56,384 nt of DNA, taken from Saprospiraceae bacterium. GTDB taxonomy: Bacteria; Bacteroidota; Bacteroidia; Chitinophagales; Saprospiraceae. The stretch is taken from contig JAGNSQ010000007.1 in assembly GCA_017987975.1 (NCBI GenBank), positions 1-56,384 of the forward strand. Direction: 5' to 3'. Of the stretch, positions 18,531-27,789 are shown one piece after another; position 1 is the first letter of the stretch; the number at the start of each line of letters is the position of its first letter. The position numbers and the translations under genes were made by a program. The notes under the pieces were generated by a model. That model had not been told where the DNA came from. It did no database searches and saw only the letters and a list, made by a program, of their open reading frames with translations.

Positions 18531-18998
18531 CTAAGATTGAACCAAAATATCCTTTTTTGATACCGGGTTGAGTTTTGTTCCTTTAACAGTTGCCTCGGCT
18601 TCAATTCGATATTCTGATTTTACACCCTTGATAAATTTAGCCATTTTAACAATTCCAGCAGCTAGAAAGTTTTTGTCCTGAATCTTGTCCATTTCCGATT
18701 GGTAGTATTTAAATGGCAGCTCAAAAGGAATTTCAATGATTTCATCTTTTTTTAATGAAAAGACCTCGTTTAAATCCATATCACCTACTTTGTATTCGTC
18801 AATGAGTTTGTCTTTTTTCCTACCTCTGTGGTATTTTTCAATGATTCTGATATTTATATTGGTGACTTCACTGTCCATAATTGTAATAAGTCTAACCTTT
18901 CCACTTGCAATGCCGGCTGATAATTTGACGGGTTGATGAACTTCTATATCAATTTTAACACCTTCAATGCCCAGCATTCTTTTGATTTGTCCAAACAT
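18531..18998 (-). CDS. Spo0M/arrestin-like fold protein
   Basis: This 155-residue protein begins MFGQIKRMLGIEGVKIDIEVHQPVKLSAGIASGKV. This resembles the Spo0M family opening (a short amphipathic helix, then an arrestin-like beta sandwich). The segment IIEIPFELPF is the typical strand pair at the end of the N-terminal arrestin half. It is only about 60% the length of Spo0M, so it probably represents the N-terminal lobe alone. Cytoplasmic, function unknown. Assignment is by pattern only. Confidence 0.6.
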   Translation of the reverse strand: MFGQIKRMLGIEGVKIDIEVHQPVKLSAGIASGKVRLITIMDSEVTNINIRIIEKYHRGRKKDKLIDEYKVGDMDLNEVFSLKKDEIIEIPFELPFKYYQSEMDKIQDKNFLAAGIVKMAKFIKGVKSEYRIEAEATVKGTKLNPVSKKDILVQS

Positions 18999-19074
18999 GT
19001 TAATTTTTTATGTAAAATTACGGCAATTGAGGGTACTGTGTCCAGATTATCGATCAATGTAGGAGATGATTCTA

Positions 19075-20259
19075 TCAGTTGGCTATTACTGGCAAGTCAA
19101 GGTAACCTCTAAAAGCATTATCAGCCTCAAAAACTACATTAGAGTAGTCACAAATTACATTGTACAAGGTATCTCGTTCAACCGGCCTTCTTCCTACCCT
19201 CTTAATTAAGGTAACAAGTTGTTCGGTCGACATAGCCGGGTTTTGCTCCTCTGAACCGGCCATGGAGTAGATTTTAGTGGTATCATCTATGGTTCCATCT
19301 ACATCATCTACACCGAAGGAAAGAGAAATTTGTGCTATATCTCTACTAATCATGGGCCAATAGGCCTTAATGTGATCAAAGTTGTCGAGGTAAATCCTGG
19401 ACACTGCATAATTTTTAAGATCATCAATGAGGCTGACTTCAGGTAAATGGCTCATTTGGTTGTCTTTGTTCCTAAATTTCAGCGGGATAAAAGTCTGAAA
19501 GCCGCCGGTTTTATCCTGAAGTTGACGAAGCAAGTCAAGGTGATGTACCCGATGGCCAAAGTTTTCAATGTGCCCATATAGCATGGTAGCATTTGATTTA
19601 CAGCCCAGATTGTGCCAGATTTCATGGATCTGTAACCATTGGTCACCGGAACATTTGCCACCTGCTATCTGATCTCTGATCTCGGGATGAAAAATCTCAG
19701 CACCTCCACCCGGTAAAGAATCAAGTCCTGCTTCTTTCATTAACGCCATGCCATCCTCATAGGAGATTTTATCCTTTTTGAACATGTAGTGGTATTCAAC
19801 CGGAGTAAGGGCTTTGATGTGAAGTTCTGGTCGGTGGGCTTTAATGGCTTTAAAAAGATCACTATAAAATTGGGTGTCATATTGTGGTAAAACGCCGCCA
19901 ACTATATGAACTTCAGTAACGAGCTGATGGTCATAGGATTTGACAATGTTCATCATATCTTCCAGCGTGTATTCCCAGCCTTCAGTTCTTTTTTTAATCA
20001 GCCGTGAATAGCTGCAGAAAGTGCATGTGTAGAGGCAGATATTTGTGGGCTCCAAATGGAAATTTCGATTAAAATAGGTGGTATCTCCGTGTTTCTTTTC
20101 TCTTATATGATTGGCTAACAAGCCCAAAAATGGGAGGTCTGCTCTTTCAAACAAGATCAAAGCGTCTTCATTTGAAATTCGGATGCCATTTAAAACCTTT
20201 TGGCTGATATCTTGTAAATCTTGGTCAGGATTGGAAACTTCTATAAAAGCAGGCTGCAT
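19075..20259 (-). CDS. mqnE: Aminofutalosine synthase MqnE (radical SAM)
   Basis: This 394-residue radical SAM enzyme has the [4Fe-4S] motif C75-x3-C79-x2-C82 in EPTNICLYTCTFCSYSR. It also has the MqnE/MqnC-group segment SLPGGGAEIFHPEIRDQI and the CKSNATMLYGHIE stretch. MqnE joins a SAM-derived adenosyl group to 3-(1-carboxyvinyl)oxybenzoate in the futalosine route to menaquinone. MqnC has a similar fold, but the GGGAEIF motif and this length favour MqnE. Other pathway genes are not adjacent; a UbiD-type decarboxylase that may act later is at about 50 kb. A structured RNA with a terminator lies between the preceding CBS-domain gene and this start, 60 nt before the ATG. Confidence 0.93.
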   Translation of the reverse strand: MQPAFIEVSNPDQDLQDISQKVLNGIRISNEDALILFERADLPFLGLLANHIREKKHGDTTYFNRNFHLEPTNICLYTCTFCSYSRLIKKRTEGWEYTLEDMMNIVKSYDHQLVTEVHIVGGVLPQYDTQFYSDLFKAIKAHRPELHIKALTPVEYHYMFKKDKISYEDGMALMKEAGLDSLPGGGAEIFHPEIRDQIAGGKCSGDQWLQIHEIWHNLGCKSNATMLYGHIENFGHRVHHLDLLRQLQDKTGGFQTFIPLKFRNKDNQMSHLPEVSLIDDLKNYAVSRIYLDNFDHIKAYWPMISRDIAQISLSFGVDDVDGTIDDTTKIYSMAGSEEQNPAMSTEQLVTLIKRVGRRPVERDTLYNVICDYSNVVFEADNAFRGYLDLPVIAN

Positions 20260-20320
20260 ACAAAAATTAAGATTATGTACAAAAATAACAGAAGAGAGGT
20301 CAAATGGTTAGGTATTTAAT

Positions 20321-20351
20321 AAAAAAAGATTCCCGGACTTGCCGGGAATCT
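20321..20351 (-). terminator. Perfect rho-independent terminator at the end of the structured RNA
   Basis: On the minus strand a perfect 10-bp stem (20342-20351 with 20327-20336) and 5-nt loop are followed by seven U residues (A-run 20321-20327 on the plus strand). It ends the RNA element below and lies about 60 nt upstream of mqnE. Confidence 0.92.
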
Positions 20352-20480
20352 CATAATCCTTGCCTGCAGCTCAGGAGCCATAGCTTTTGTTTTCGATTGT
20401 TGGTCTCCTGTTAAACAAAAAGTAAAACGATACCGTTTTATGGGTGACTTCACATGAGTGAAGTTGTTACACAGGCAAGA
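20321..20480 (-). ncRNA. Candidate structured RNA (sRNA or riboswitch-like leader) between CBS-domain gene and mqnE
   Basis: Read on the minus strand, a perfect 8-bp closing helix (CTTGCCTG, 20479-20472, with CAGGCAAG, 20366-20359) encloses three arms. Arm 1 is a 7-bp hairpin (20464-20447, ACTTCAC/GTGAAGT). Arm 2 is a 7-bp hairpin (20440-20423, TAAAACG/CGTTTTA). Arm 3 is CAGGAG-A-CCA paired with TGG-CTCCTG (20410-20401 with 20380-20372, one bulge). The intrinsic terminator follows at once. GGCAAG recurs in the terminator stem-loop, so the 5' closing strand CTTGCC could pair with either copy. I do not recognise an Rfam family; it does not look like tmRNA, SRP RNA, RNase P or a standard riboswitch. 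Confidence 0.65.
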
Positions 20481-20497
20481 TTTCAGACCACTGATCT

Positions 20498-20926
20498 TTA
20501 GCCATTTGACAATACATCTTCGTAAAGTATTGGCTTTTCATATTCTCTTCTAAATTCGTACCTCAACACATCAAAAGAGGTTACAATTCCTACTAATTTT
20601 TTACCATCTACCACTGGAAGAGCATGAAACCTTCTGTCTAAAAAGAGCTCTGCAGCTGTTCCAACCTTGTCGTCAGAACCTACTTTGGCAAATTTTACAT
20701 TCATTACATCTTTCACTGAAATCTGTTGGTAGTCATCAAAACTCCTATTTAACCTCCAGAGGTCATAGGTAGTTATCAATCCCAACAAATCGCCTTCATC
20801 GTTAATTACTGGTAAGTGGTGGATCCTGTTTTGGTCAAATAATTTTTTGACATCTTCCAGAGTGCCGCGCTCAGAAATGGTGATGGGATTGCGCGTCATA
20901 ATCGTCTGTACAAACTCGTTCATCAT
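20498..20926 (-). CDS. CBS-domain pair protein
   Basis: This 142-residue protein consists of two CBS motifs. The first is at about residues 7-60 (MTRNPITISERGTLEDVKKLFDQNRIHHLPVINDEGDLLGLIT) and the second at about 72-128 (VMNVKFAKVGSDDKVGTAAELFLDRRFHALPVVDGKKLVGIVTSFDVL). CBS pairs bind adenine nucleotides or SAM and act as sensors, but there is no attached effector domain here. ATG-ATG gives two possible starts one codon apart. Its stop is 18 bp before the start of the structured RNA, which may be processed or transcribed from the same message. Confidence 0.92.
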   Translation of the reverse strand: MMNEFVQTIMTRNPITISERGTLEDVKKLFDQNRIHHLPVINDEGDLLGLITTYDLWRLNRSFDDYQQISVKDVMNVKFAKVGSDDKVGTAAELFLDRRFHALPVVDGKKLVGIVTSFDVLRYEFRREYEKPILYEDVLSNG

Positions 20927-21130
20927 GGTCTTGTAAGTTTGAGGTTTATTAATGCCTGTAATTTACAATATTTTATGGCGAAAGTCAAGAGAAAAAGCAA
21001 AATAATTGTAAGTATTTTATTAAAATGGCAAAATCAGTTAAATTTTCTTAGTTTTTTGACATTTTAGATGTCGCATGGATACGTTCCAAGTTTTTTCTGA
21101 CATTATGTCATCCCTGAGTGTTTAATAGTG

Positions 21131-21138
21131 TATCTTTG
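21131..21138 (+). promoter_or_regulatory. TAnnTTTG -7 box before miaB
   Basis: TATCTTTG, followed by CAGCC, matches the consensus exactly and ends 22 bp before the miaB ATG. The -33 position has no clear TTTG. Confidence 0.6.
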
Positions 21139-21160
21139 CAGCCTTAAAATTGAGTGAAAT

Positions 21161-22597
21161 ATGTATGATAACAATCCCACACTCCAACTACCGGTAAAAA
21201 CAATGGTAGAAGGAGACCAAGGGAAGGTGTATGGAGACGAAAACTTTACAAGACAAGAAGGCTGTAAATATTTCTATATAGAAAGTTATGGTTGTCAGAT
21301 GAATTTTTCAGATTCAGAAATTGTGGCTTCTATCCTGGCAGGTTGTGGTTATCAATCGACCAGAAATGTTGCTATTGCAGATTTGATTTTTATCAACACC
21401 TGTTCAATCCGTGAGAAAGCTGAAGAAACGGTAAGAAAGAGACTGGCCCAGTTTAATCAATATAAAGTTGGAAATCCTTCTATGCTTGTTGGGGTATTGG
21501 GCTGTATGGCAGAGAGATTGAAAAGTAGATTTCTCGAAGAAGAAAAGCTGGTTGATCTGGTGGTTGGTCCTGACGCATATAGAGATTTACCTTCATTGAT
21601 AGCCACCGCAGAAGATGGCGAAAAAGGCATTAATGTTTTTTTATCACGAGAAGAAACTTACGCCGACATCTCTCCTATGAGGCTGGATAGCAATGGTGTT
21701 ACTGGTTTTATTTCAATCATGAGAGGATGCGACAATATGTGTTCATTTTGTGTCGTACCTTTTACCAGAGGACGTGAAAGGAGCAGAGACCCCTACTCTA
21801 TTGAGGCAGAGGCCAGAGATATGTTTGCCAAAGGGTACAGGGAGGTAACACTGTTGGGGCAAAATGTAGACTCTTACAAATGGAAAGACGAAGAATCAGA
21901 CCACCAAGAAAATTTTGCCGGACTTCTGGCTCGTATTGCCGCCGTACATCCGGATTTAAGGGTTAGGTTTAGTACATCGCACCCTAAAGACATTACAGAT
22001 GAAGTGTTGCACACTATGGCGGCTCATGAAAACATATGTCAGTACATACATCTTCCGGTACAGAGTGGCAATTCAAGAATCCTGGATCTCATGAACAGAA
22101 CATATGACAGAAAATGGTACATGGAAAGAATTGATGCAATACAGAGAATACTACCGGATTGTGCAGTATCATCTGACATCATAACCGGTTTTTGTACGGA
22201 GACAGAGGAAGAGCATCAGGACACTCTAAGTATGATGGAATACGCAAAGTACTCCATGTCTTATATGTTTGCTTATTCAGAAAGACCAGGTACACTAGCA
22301 GCTCGCAAATGGGAAGATGATGTGCCTGAAGAAATTAAAAAAAGAAGACTCAACGAAGTAATAAGATTGCAAAATCACTTATCCCTTGTACACAACAAAG
22401 CAGACATTGGTAAAAGTTTTAAAGTGCTTATAGAAGGAGATTCGAAAAGATCAGCGGCAGAATGGAAGGGAAGAAATTCACAAAACAAAATGGTGGTTTT
22501 TCCAAAGGAAAACTATAACTATAGAACTGGCGACTACGTAAATGTAGTAATAAATTCAGCCAGCAGTGCCACCTTAATAGGAGAAATTGTAAAATGA
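21161..22597 (+). CDS. miaB: tRNA-2-methylthio-N6-dimethylallyladenosine synthase MiaB
   Basis: This 478-residue radical SAM methylthiotransferase has the N-terminal UPF0004 cluster cysteines C45, C81 and C115 ([35 protein letters not shown]). The radical SAM triad is C190-x3-C194-x2-C197 in [22 protein letters not shown]-terminal TRAM domain of about 65 residues is present. MiaB adds the 2-methylthio group at A37 of tRNAs reading UNN codons. The EKAEE and [12 protein letters not shown] patterns distinguish it from RimO and MtaB. It overlaps the next gene by ATGA, so miaB, the sigma-54 activator, lptE and rlmH form a tightly packed operon. Confidence 0.97.
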   Translation: MYDNNPTLQLPVKTMVEGDQGKVYGDENFTRQEGCKYFYIESYGCQMNFSDSEIVASILAGCGYQSTRNVAIADLIFINTCSIREKAEETVRKRLAQFNQYKVGNPSMLVGVLGCMAERLKSRFLEEEKLVDLVVGPDAYRDLPSLIATAEDGEKGINVFLSREETYADISPMRLDSNGVTGFISIMRGCDNMCSFCVVPFTRGRERSRDPYSIEAEARDMFAKGYREVTLLGQNVDSYKWKDEESDHQENFAGLLARIAAVHPDLRVRFSTSHPKDITDEVLHTMAAHENICQYIHLPVQSGNSRILDLMNRTYDRKWYMERIDAIQRILPDCAVSSDIITGFCTETEEEHQDTLSMMEYAKYSMSYMFAYSERPGTLAARKWEDDVPEEIKKRRLNEVIRLQNHLSLVHNKADIGKSFKVLIEGDSKRSAAEWKGRNSQNKMVVFPKENYNYRTGDYVNVVINSASSATLIGEIVK

Positions 22598-23862
22598 CCA
22601 AAGACCCCAATTTAAACTCAGTCAAACAGAGATTTGGCATTATCGGCAGGTCTGCGGCCCTGGATCGTGCTTTGTATACAGCTGTGCGTGTTGCTACCAC
22701 CGATCTAACCGTTTTAATTCAGGGAGAATCAGGGGTTGGAAAAGAAATTTTTTCAAGGATCATACATGAATTAAGCAAGCGAAAACACAATGGCTTTATT
22801 GCCATTAACTGCGGCGCTATTCCGCCCGGCACCATTAATTCAGAATTATTTGGCCACGAAAAAGGCTCGTTTACCGGAGCCACCGGAGAGCGCAAAGGTT
22901 ACTTTGAAACTGTTGGGGGAGGCACCATTTTTTTAGATGAAATTGGTGAAATGCCATTAGATACCCAGGCTTATCTTTTAAGAGTATTGGAAACCGGTGA
23001 ATTTTTAAGAGTGGGGTCTTCAAAGGTATTAACCACTGATGTTCGGGTAATCGCTGCCACCAACATTAATCTTGAAGACCATATTAAAAAAGGAAAATTC
23101 AGAGAAGATTTATTTTATCGATTGAATACCGTGCCTATTAAAGTACCGGCCCTTCACGAGAGGTCAGAAGATATTTATCCTTTGTTTCGTAAATTTTCAG
23201 TCGACTTTGCAGAGAAATACCGCACCAATAGCTTGGAAATGGATGACAAGGCGAGGTATATCCTGGAGCACTATCGTTGGCCTGGGAATATCAGGGAATT
23301 GAAAAACATAGTGGAGCAATACTCAGTGCTTTCAGAAAACAAAATGTTGGATGAAGAAACCATAGCCTTATTGACCCCTCATTTGATTTCAAGAAACCTT
23401 CCGGTTGGAGTAAAAAATAAGGAAACAGAAGGCTTTGCAGAAAGAGAAATCCTGTATAAATTTTTATTGGATATGAAGGCAGATTTATCAGATCTTAAAA
23501 ATCTGGTTTTCAATCTCATTAAAAATAACAATCTGCATGTTCCTGATTCCAATTCAATCAATTTTGTAGTTCCTACAGACGTAAGTAATATTTCAAACGG
23601 ATATTACAATGAAGATGAAATTGGAGACGACAGGGATGAAAGAGAACACAACAAACCCATCATCATCAATGATATCAGTAGAGACAGGTATCACAAATCA
23701 GAAATTGTAGATGAGGCGCTTTCTTTGGAGGACATGGAGAAGGATATGATAAAAAAAGCGCTAAAAAAATTTGCGGGTAAGAGAAAAGATGCTGCAGATG
23801 AACTGGGGATTTCTGAGAGAACTTTGTATCGCAAAATCAAACAATATGATATTCCGGATTAG
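22594..23862 (+). CDS. Sigma-54-dependent transcriptional activator without sensory domain
   Basis: This 422-residue AAA+ activator begins almost directly with the ATPase domain. Walker A GESGVGKE is at 44-51, the sigma-54 contact loop GSFTGA at 91-96 (consensus GAFTGA, Ala to Ser), and Walker B TIFLDE at 111-116. The R-finger segment [10 protein letters not shown] follows. A poorly conserved acidic linker (about 265-375) leads to a C-terminal Fis-type helix-turn-helix ([21 protein letters not shown]). There is no receiver, PAS or GAF domain, so control must come from expression level, a partner or the linker. The miaB stop overlaps its start and the lptE-like gene starts inside its 3' end. 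Its targets cannot be read here. Confidence 0.95.
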   Translation: MTKDPNLNSVKQRFGIIGRSAALDRALYTAVRVATTDLTVLIQGESGVGKEIFSRIIHELSKRKHNGFIAINCGAIPPGTINSELFGHEKGSFTGATGERKGYFETVGGGTIFLDEIGEMPLDTQAYLLRVLETGEFLRVGSSKVLTTDVRVIAATNINLEDHIKKGKFREDLFYRLNTVPIKVPALHERSEDIYPLFRKFSVDFAEKYRTNSLEMDDKARYILEHYRWPGNIRELKNIVEQYSVLSENKMLDEETIALLTPHLISRNLPVGVKNKETEGFAEREILYKFLLDMKADLSDLKNLVFNLIKNNNLHVPDSNSINFVVPTDVSNISNGYYNEDEIGDDRDEREHNKPIIINDISRDRYHKSEIVDEALSLEDMEKDMIKKALKKFAGKRKDAADELGISERTLYRKIKQYDIPD

Positions 23863-24379
23863 TAAAAGTATAAAATTCAGAAAAAGCTTGTCTGGTTTAT
23901 ATATGCTATTGCCCTTGGGTATTTTATTTAGTTCGTGTTATGGTTTTAAAGGCATAACAATACCATCAGATGTGAATACCTTTTATGTAGAAAATTTTGA
24001 TTTAGCCACACCCAATGCGCCTGTAGAAATAGACGTTCAGTTTTCTGAGGCGATGAGAACTAAAATACGCAATCAGTCCAGGTTAAAACTTCAGGATACG
24101 GATCCAGATGTCGTTTTTGGGGGTCAGATTACAGGTTACAGAGTTACCGCAGAAGCCCCAAAAGAAGGCAATACAGTTGCCTTGAACAAACTGGAAATCA
24201 TAGTACAGGTGCAGTACACGAACCATAAAAATGAAAAAGAAAATTACTCCCGCTCTTATTCTTTTTTCAGGACATTTGAAGCTGATCAGGATTTACAAAG
24301 TGTCCAGGAGGAGCTCAATAAGGACATCATAAACCAGCTAACTGAAAAAATTTTCAATGAAACATTTGCCAGCTGGTAA
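23846..24379 (+). CDS. lptE: LptE-like LPS assembly lipoprotein
   Basis: Starting at ATG 23846 gives a 177-residue lipoprotein with a basic N-terminus, hydrophobic core and lipobox (ILFSSC, Cys at residue 31). The mature part begins YGFKGITIPSDVNTFYVENF, followed by a FGGQITGYRVTAEAP strand, which is the usual pattern of Bacteroidota LptE-family proteins. LptE sits inside the LptD barrel and helps LPS reach the outer leaflet. The start overlaps the preceding activator gene by 17 bp in another frame. A longer frame reaches back to 23771, but it would bury the signal peptide. Its partner lptD lies at the left edge of the window. Confidence 0.88.
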   Translation: MIFRISKSIKFRKSLSGLYMLLPLGILFSSCYGFKGITIPSDVNTFYVENFDLATPNAPVEIDVQFSEAMRTKIRNQSRLKLQDTDPDVVFGGQITGYRVTAEAPKEGNTVALNKLEIIVQVQYTNHKNEKENYSRSYSFFRTFEADQDLQSVQEELNKDIINQLTEKIFNETFASW

Positions 24380-24391
24380 AACGTCAGGCAC

Positions 24392-24859
24392 ATGAAAATA
24401 GTTGTTTTGTGTATTGGTAAAACAAATGAAAGTTATCTTAGGCAAGGCATTTCAATTTATTTGGACAGATTACCACACTATACCTCGTTTGATTACATTG
24501 AAATGAAAGATGTAAAACATCCGGGTAATACCCTCAAATTGTTAGAATTAGAAGGAAAATCTTATTTAGCACAATTACAGAATGATGATTTTTTAATCTT
24601 GTTGGATGAAAAAGGGAAGGAATATACATCTGAGGCAATGGCCCTCTATTTAGAAAAACACCAGGTTAATAGTACAAAAAAGATTGTATTTGCAATCGGA
24701 GGGGCATTCGGATGGAGTGATGAAGTGAAAAAGCGTGCCAACGCAATTCTATCACTTTCAAAAATGACTTTTTCGCATCAAATGATCAGACTTTTTTTGG
24801 TGGAGCAATTGTACAGAGCTTATACCATAATCAAAGGTGAGAAATACCATAACCCATGA
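24392..24859 (+). CDS. rlmH: 23S rRNA (pseudouridine1915-N3)-methyltransferase RlmH
   Basis: This 155-residue protein has typical RlmH length and ends with the conserved C-terminus (MIRLFLVEQLYRAYTIIKGEKYHNP). The SAM-binding knot region contains FAIGGAFGWSDEVKKRA and LLDEKGKEYTSEAMA. RlmH is a SPOUT methyltransferase that acts on helix 69 of 23S rRNA in assembled 70S ribosomes. The gene starts 12 bp after lptE and its stop overlaps the start of the propeller regulator (ATGA), so it may carry that regulator in its transcript. Confidence 0.97.
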   Translation: MKIVVLCIGKTNESYLRQGISIYLDRLPHYTSFDYIEMKDVKHPGNTLKLLELEGKSYLAQLQNDDFLILLDEKGKEYTSEAMALYLEKHQVNSTKKIVFAIGGAFGWSDEVKKRANAILSLSKMTFSHQMIRLFLVEQLYRAYTIIKGEKYHNP

Positions 24860-27606
24860 TGCACAAAAGGCCTTTGTTATTAATGATGGCCTTGGCTCTC
24901 CTGGGTTTGGCGACCACTGTTTTGGGCCAGGAAGTTCCTTATTTGAAAAACTATTTTCCAAACGAATATAAAGCGGCAAGCCAAAACTGGAGCATCGATC
25001 AGGGAGATAACCAGGTTATGTACATAGGCAATGATCAAGGGTTGTTGAGATTTGATGGTGGCAATTGGAATTTTTTTAGTTTAAATGAAGGCAAAAGTAT
25101 CAGGTCAGTCTACTGCCATAAAAATAGAATTTATACAGGTGCTTACGGTGAATTTGGATTTTGGGAAGAGGCTGGTGGTAATGAATTAAAATACACAAGT
25201 CTTACCCATCTGGTCAGGGATTCTTCTTTTTTTAGAGAAGAAGTATGGCATATCACCTCTGTTGAGGATAAGATTTATTTTCAATCATTTGGAAGGCTAT
25301 TTGTTTATGATGGCTTACAAATAGTAAAGATTGAAATACCCGGAACGATAATGTTTATTACCGAGGTTCAAGGAGCTCTGTATTTGCCGGCAATCAATAA
25401 AGGATTATTTATCAGTAACCAAAAAGATTGGTTGTTGGTTGAAGGCACGGAAAGGCTGGCGAACCTAACTATTACAGGACTATTGCCTTTGGATGACGGT
25501 ATTCTTGCCTGTACAAATGAAGATGGTGCGTTTATTATCCATAATGGTAAGTGTTTGCCATGGAAGCATGGACTCAACCAGCACCTTAAGAAATTGCAAA
25601 TCAACAAAGCGTTATATCTGGGCAAAGGACTTTATGCTTTTGCAACCATCAAAGGAGGTGTTATTTTGTATAATCACTTTCAGAACACCATTGTCAATCT
25701 AAACACTGCTGCCGGCTTACAAAATAATACCGTACTTTCATTGTGCAAAGATCGGGAAAGAGGATTATGGCTAGGCCTCGATAAAGGGATAGCCTATGTT
25801 TCTTTATCATCAGCCATTCGCTATTATGATGGAAGAAAAGACAATCTCGGTACCATTTATACCGCGGCGGTTTATGGTGAATATAAATACCTGGGCACCA
25901 ATCAAGGTTTGTACCGATGTGCTTTCAAGCCGAATGAAAAGGAAGGTAGAGTTGCCCGGTATTTGCCAATGCCGGGGGTTCAGGGACAGGTTTGGCATTT
26001 ATTAAAAACTGAGGATGGATTGATATGTGCGCACAATACAGGTTGCGATTTAATTACAGATCAAGGAACTAAACCATTATTCAGAGGCACAGGAAGTTGG
26101 TACACCCAAGAAATAAAAAATAAAAATGATTATTTACTTCAAGGTACTTATAATGGCTTGGTAGTTTATATCAATCGCAATGGCTGGAAGTTTAGTCATA
26201 AAGTCAGGGGAAGCAATGGTGCTATCGAAAGGTTGGCACAAGAAAAGGATAATACTTTTTGGCTTACAGGTCCGGGAGGAGATCTACGCAAAATAATATT
26301 GAATGATTCGTTGACAGAGGTAGTTTCAGAAAAAGAATATACAGGAAAGAATAAACTTCCTATGTCAAGACAAATTGAGATTGGCACTTTTAAATCACAG
26401 GTGTATGTAAAATTGAACGATAGTTTGTTAAGATATAACCATCTGACAGATGCATTTAATACAGAGTGGAGAGGGGTTGGCAGTGTGAAGGGGCCTTTTG
26501 ACAGCACTTATTTTGTGGTTTATAGAGATAGTTTGATTATTTTAGAAGGAAAGACAAAAAAAACGATGTTTATCCAACCCAGCCTGGAATACAATGCTAT
26601 TGGTAGTTGGGACGAAAACCAAATCTATATTTTGAAGGAGGAAGGCTATGTGCTGGTAGAAAAATCATTTTTTGGAAAGTTGACACAGTCAAAGGCATCA
26701 AGTCTTGAAATTGATTATTTACAAAGTTCCAGAGGGGTGAAGATGAAAGCTCCACCTACCCAGATAATACTGGAATACGAAGACAGATCGTTTGAAATGT
26801 ATTTTCACACTTCAGTTTACGACCGAGAGATTTTTTACAGTTACTTATTAGAAGGTAGAGATTCAATTAGGGGGGAATGGGACAGGCATGCCCACATTCA
26901 ATTCCATAATCTAAACTATGGAGTTTATCAGTTAACCTTGTTTTCATCAGGCGGGGACAAGAAAAAAATAATATTAAAGGTGTTGGCGCCCTGGTATTTG
27001 TCAACATGGGCTATACTGACATATATAATTGTAGCCCTCCTTTGTATGGGTTTACTTGGATTTTATTATTCCAATGCTTTGAAAAAGAGTAAGTTAAAAA
27101 TTTTACGGGAAAATGAAAGGTTGTTGAGAGAGCACATGATTGCCCTCGACAATGAGAAATTAAAAGAAGAAAACAGACTAAAAAGTCAAGACCTGGCCAA
27201 CTCAACCCTGCACCTGATAAAAAAGAATGAGTTATTACTAGAAATCAAAGAGGAACTGGTAGAAATCAGAAAATCAGAAGAAGGGCTAACCCAAAAGGAA
27301 TATCAAAAAATGATGAGGCAAATCAATGAAAATTTGTCGACTGAGAATGACAATAAGTTGTTTGAGGCTAATTTCCACGAGATTCACGAGGTTTTTTTCA
27401 GAAAGCTCTTAGGGAGATATCCTGAGCTTACTTCACAGGATCTTAAATTGGCAGCATATTTAAAAATGAACCTCGCCACCAAAGAAATAGCTCCATTGTT
27501 TAATATTTCGGTCCGTGGATTGGAAAACAAGAGGTATAGGTTAAGAATGAAGTTGGGATTAACTCCAGAAGTCAACCTCTCAGAATTTTTCATTGGCTTT
27601 GAATAA
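24856..27606 (+). CDS. Periplasmic-propeller transmembrane HTH regulator, probable sensor of the PUL
   Basis: This 916-residue protein has a signal peptide (to about residue 24, ending VLGQ). A large two-component-type beta-propeller follows (repeats such as DNQVMYIGNDQGLLRFDG and RGLWLGLDKGIAYVS, residues about 40-590), then a Y_Y_Y-type immunoglobulin-like domain (about 630-710) and one transmembrane helix (about 717-738). A coiled coil runs from about 745 to 830, and a LuxR-like helix-turn-helix ends the protein (LTSQDLKLAAYLKMNLATKE and onward, about 858-905). Unlike the hybrid two-component regulators of Bacteroides PULs, it has no histidine kinase or receiver domain, so ligand binding outside would act directly on DNA binding inside. 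It directly precedes the PUL and is its likely regulator. Confidence 0.88.
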   Translation: MMHKRPLLLMMALALLGLATTVLGQEVPYLKNYFPNEYKAASQNWSIDQGDNQVMYIGNDQGLLRFDGGNWNFFSLNEGKSIRSVYCHKNRIYTGAYGEFGFWEEAGGNELKYTSLTHLVRDSSFFREEVWHITSVEDKIYFQSFGRLFVYDGLQIVKIEIPGTIMFITEVQGALYLPAINKGLFISNQKDWLLVEGTERLANLTITGLLPLDDGILACTNEDGAFIIHNGKCLPWKHGLNQHLKKLQINKALYLGKGLYAFATIKGGVILYNHFQNTIVNLNTAAGLQNNTVLSLCKDRERGLWLGLDKGIAYVSLSSAIRYYDGRKDNLGTIYTAAVYGEYKYLGTNQGLYRCAFKPNEKEGRVARYLPMPGVQGQVWHLLKTEDGLICAHNTGCDLITDQGTKPLFRGTGSWYTQEIKNKNDYLLQGTYNGLVVYINRNGWKFSHKVRGSNGAIERLAQEKDNTFWLTGPGGDLRKIILNDSLTEVVSEKEYTGKNKLPMSRQIEIGTFKSQVYVKLNDSLLRYNHLTDAFNTEWRGVGSVKGPFDSTYFVVYRDSLIILEGKTKKTMFIQPSLEYNAIGSWDENQIYILKEEGYVLVEKSFFGKLTQSKASSLEIDYLQSSRGVKMKAPPTQIILEYEDRSFEMYFHTSVYDREIFYSYLLEGRDSIRGEWDRHAHIQFHNLNYGVYQLTLFSSGGDKKKIILKVLAPWYLSTWAILTYIIVALLCMGLLGFYYSNALKKSKLKILRENERLLREHMIALDNEKLKEENRLKSQDLANSTLHLIKKNELLLEIKEELVEIRKSEEGLTQKEYQKMMRQINENLSTENDNKLFEANFHEIHEVFFRKLLGRYPELTSQDLKLAAYLKMNLATKEIAPLFNISVRGLENKRYRLRMKLGLTPEVNLSEFFIGFE

Positions 27607-27654
27607 ATTTTACTTTTTCTTCGGAAATAAGGCCGATTAGGGTCAATTTTTCAA

Positions 27655-27675
27655 TTTGGCGTAGCTTTGGCGTAG
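27655..27675. promoter_or_regulatory. Tandem TTTGGCGTAG operator-like repeat upstream of the PUL
   Basis: TTTGGCGTAG occurs twice (27655-27664 and 27666-27675). The 11-bp period is one helical turn. The pair lies just upstream of the predicted PUL promoter and on the side of the regulator gene. Direct repeats one turn apart suit a dimeric or paired HTH regulator. No other copy was noticed in the window. Confidence 0.5.
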
Positions 27676-27680
27676 TAAAT

Positions 27681-27714
27681 TTTGTGCTAATTTCAGTCGA
27701 TTTACGTAATTTTG
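27681..27714 (+). promoter_or_regulatory. Predicted promoter of the PUL
   Basis: TTTG at 27681-27684 and TAATTTTG at 27707-27714 match the -33 and -7 elements with 22-bp spacing. The palindrome TTACGTAA (27702-27709) overlaps the -7 box. Transcription from here would give a leader of about 175 nt before the first PUL gene. Confidence 0.5.
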
Positions 27715-27789
27715 CTTTGTTAGTTTGCTTTTAGGGCAAATTAATTTGGTTAAATCTACATTATAAAGACACTTCATAAGATGTGGTGT

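Noticed and set aside
20321-20480. Idea that the structured RNA is a tmRNA, SRP RNA, 6S RNA or common riboswitch
   Set aside because: The length and arm layout do not fit tmRNA or SRP RNA, and I see no conserved TPP, cobalamin, SAM or FMN core. A 6S-like central bubble is not formed, because three separate arms pair instead. A search could still change this.
23771-23845. Longer N-terminus for the LptE-like protein
   Set aside because: It would place about 25 residues before the lipoprotein signal and lies wholly within the activator gene; ATG 23846 gives a normal lipoprotein signal.
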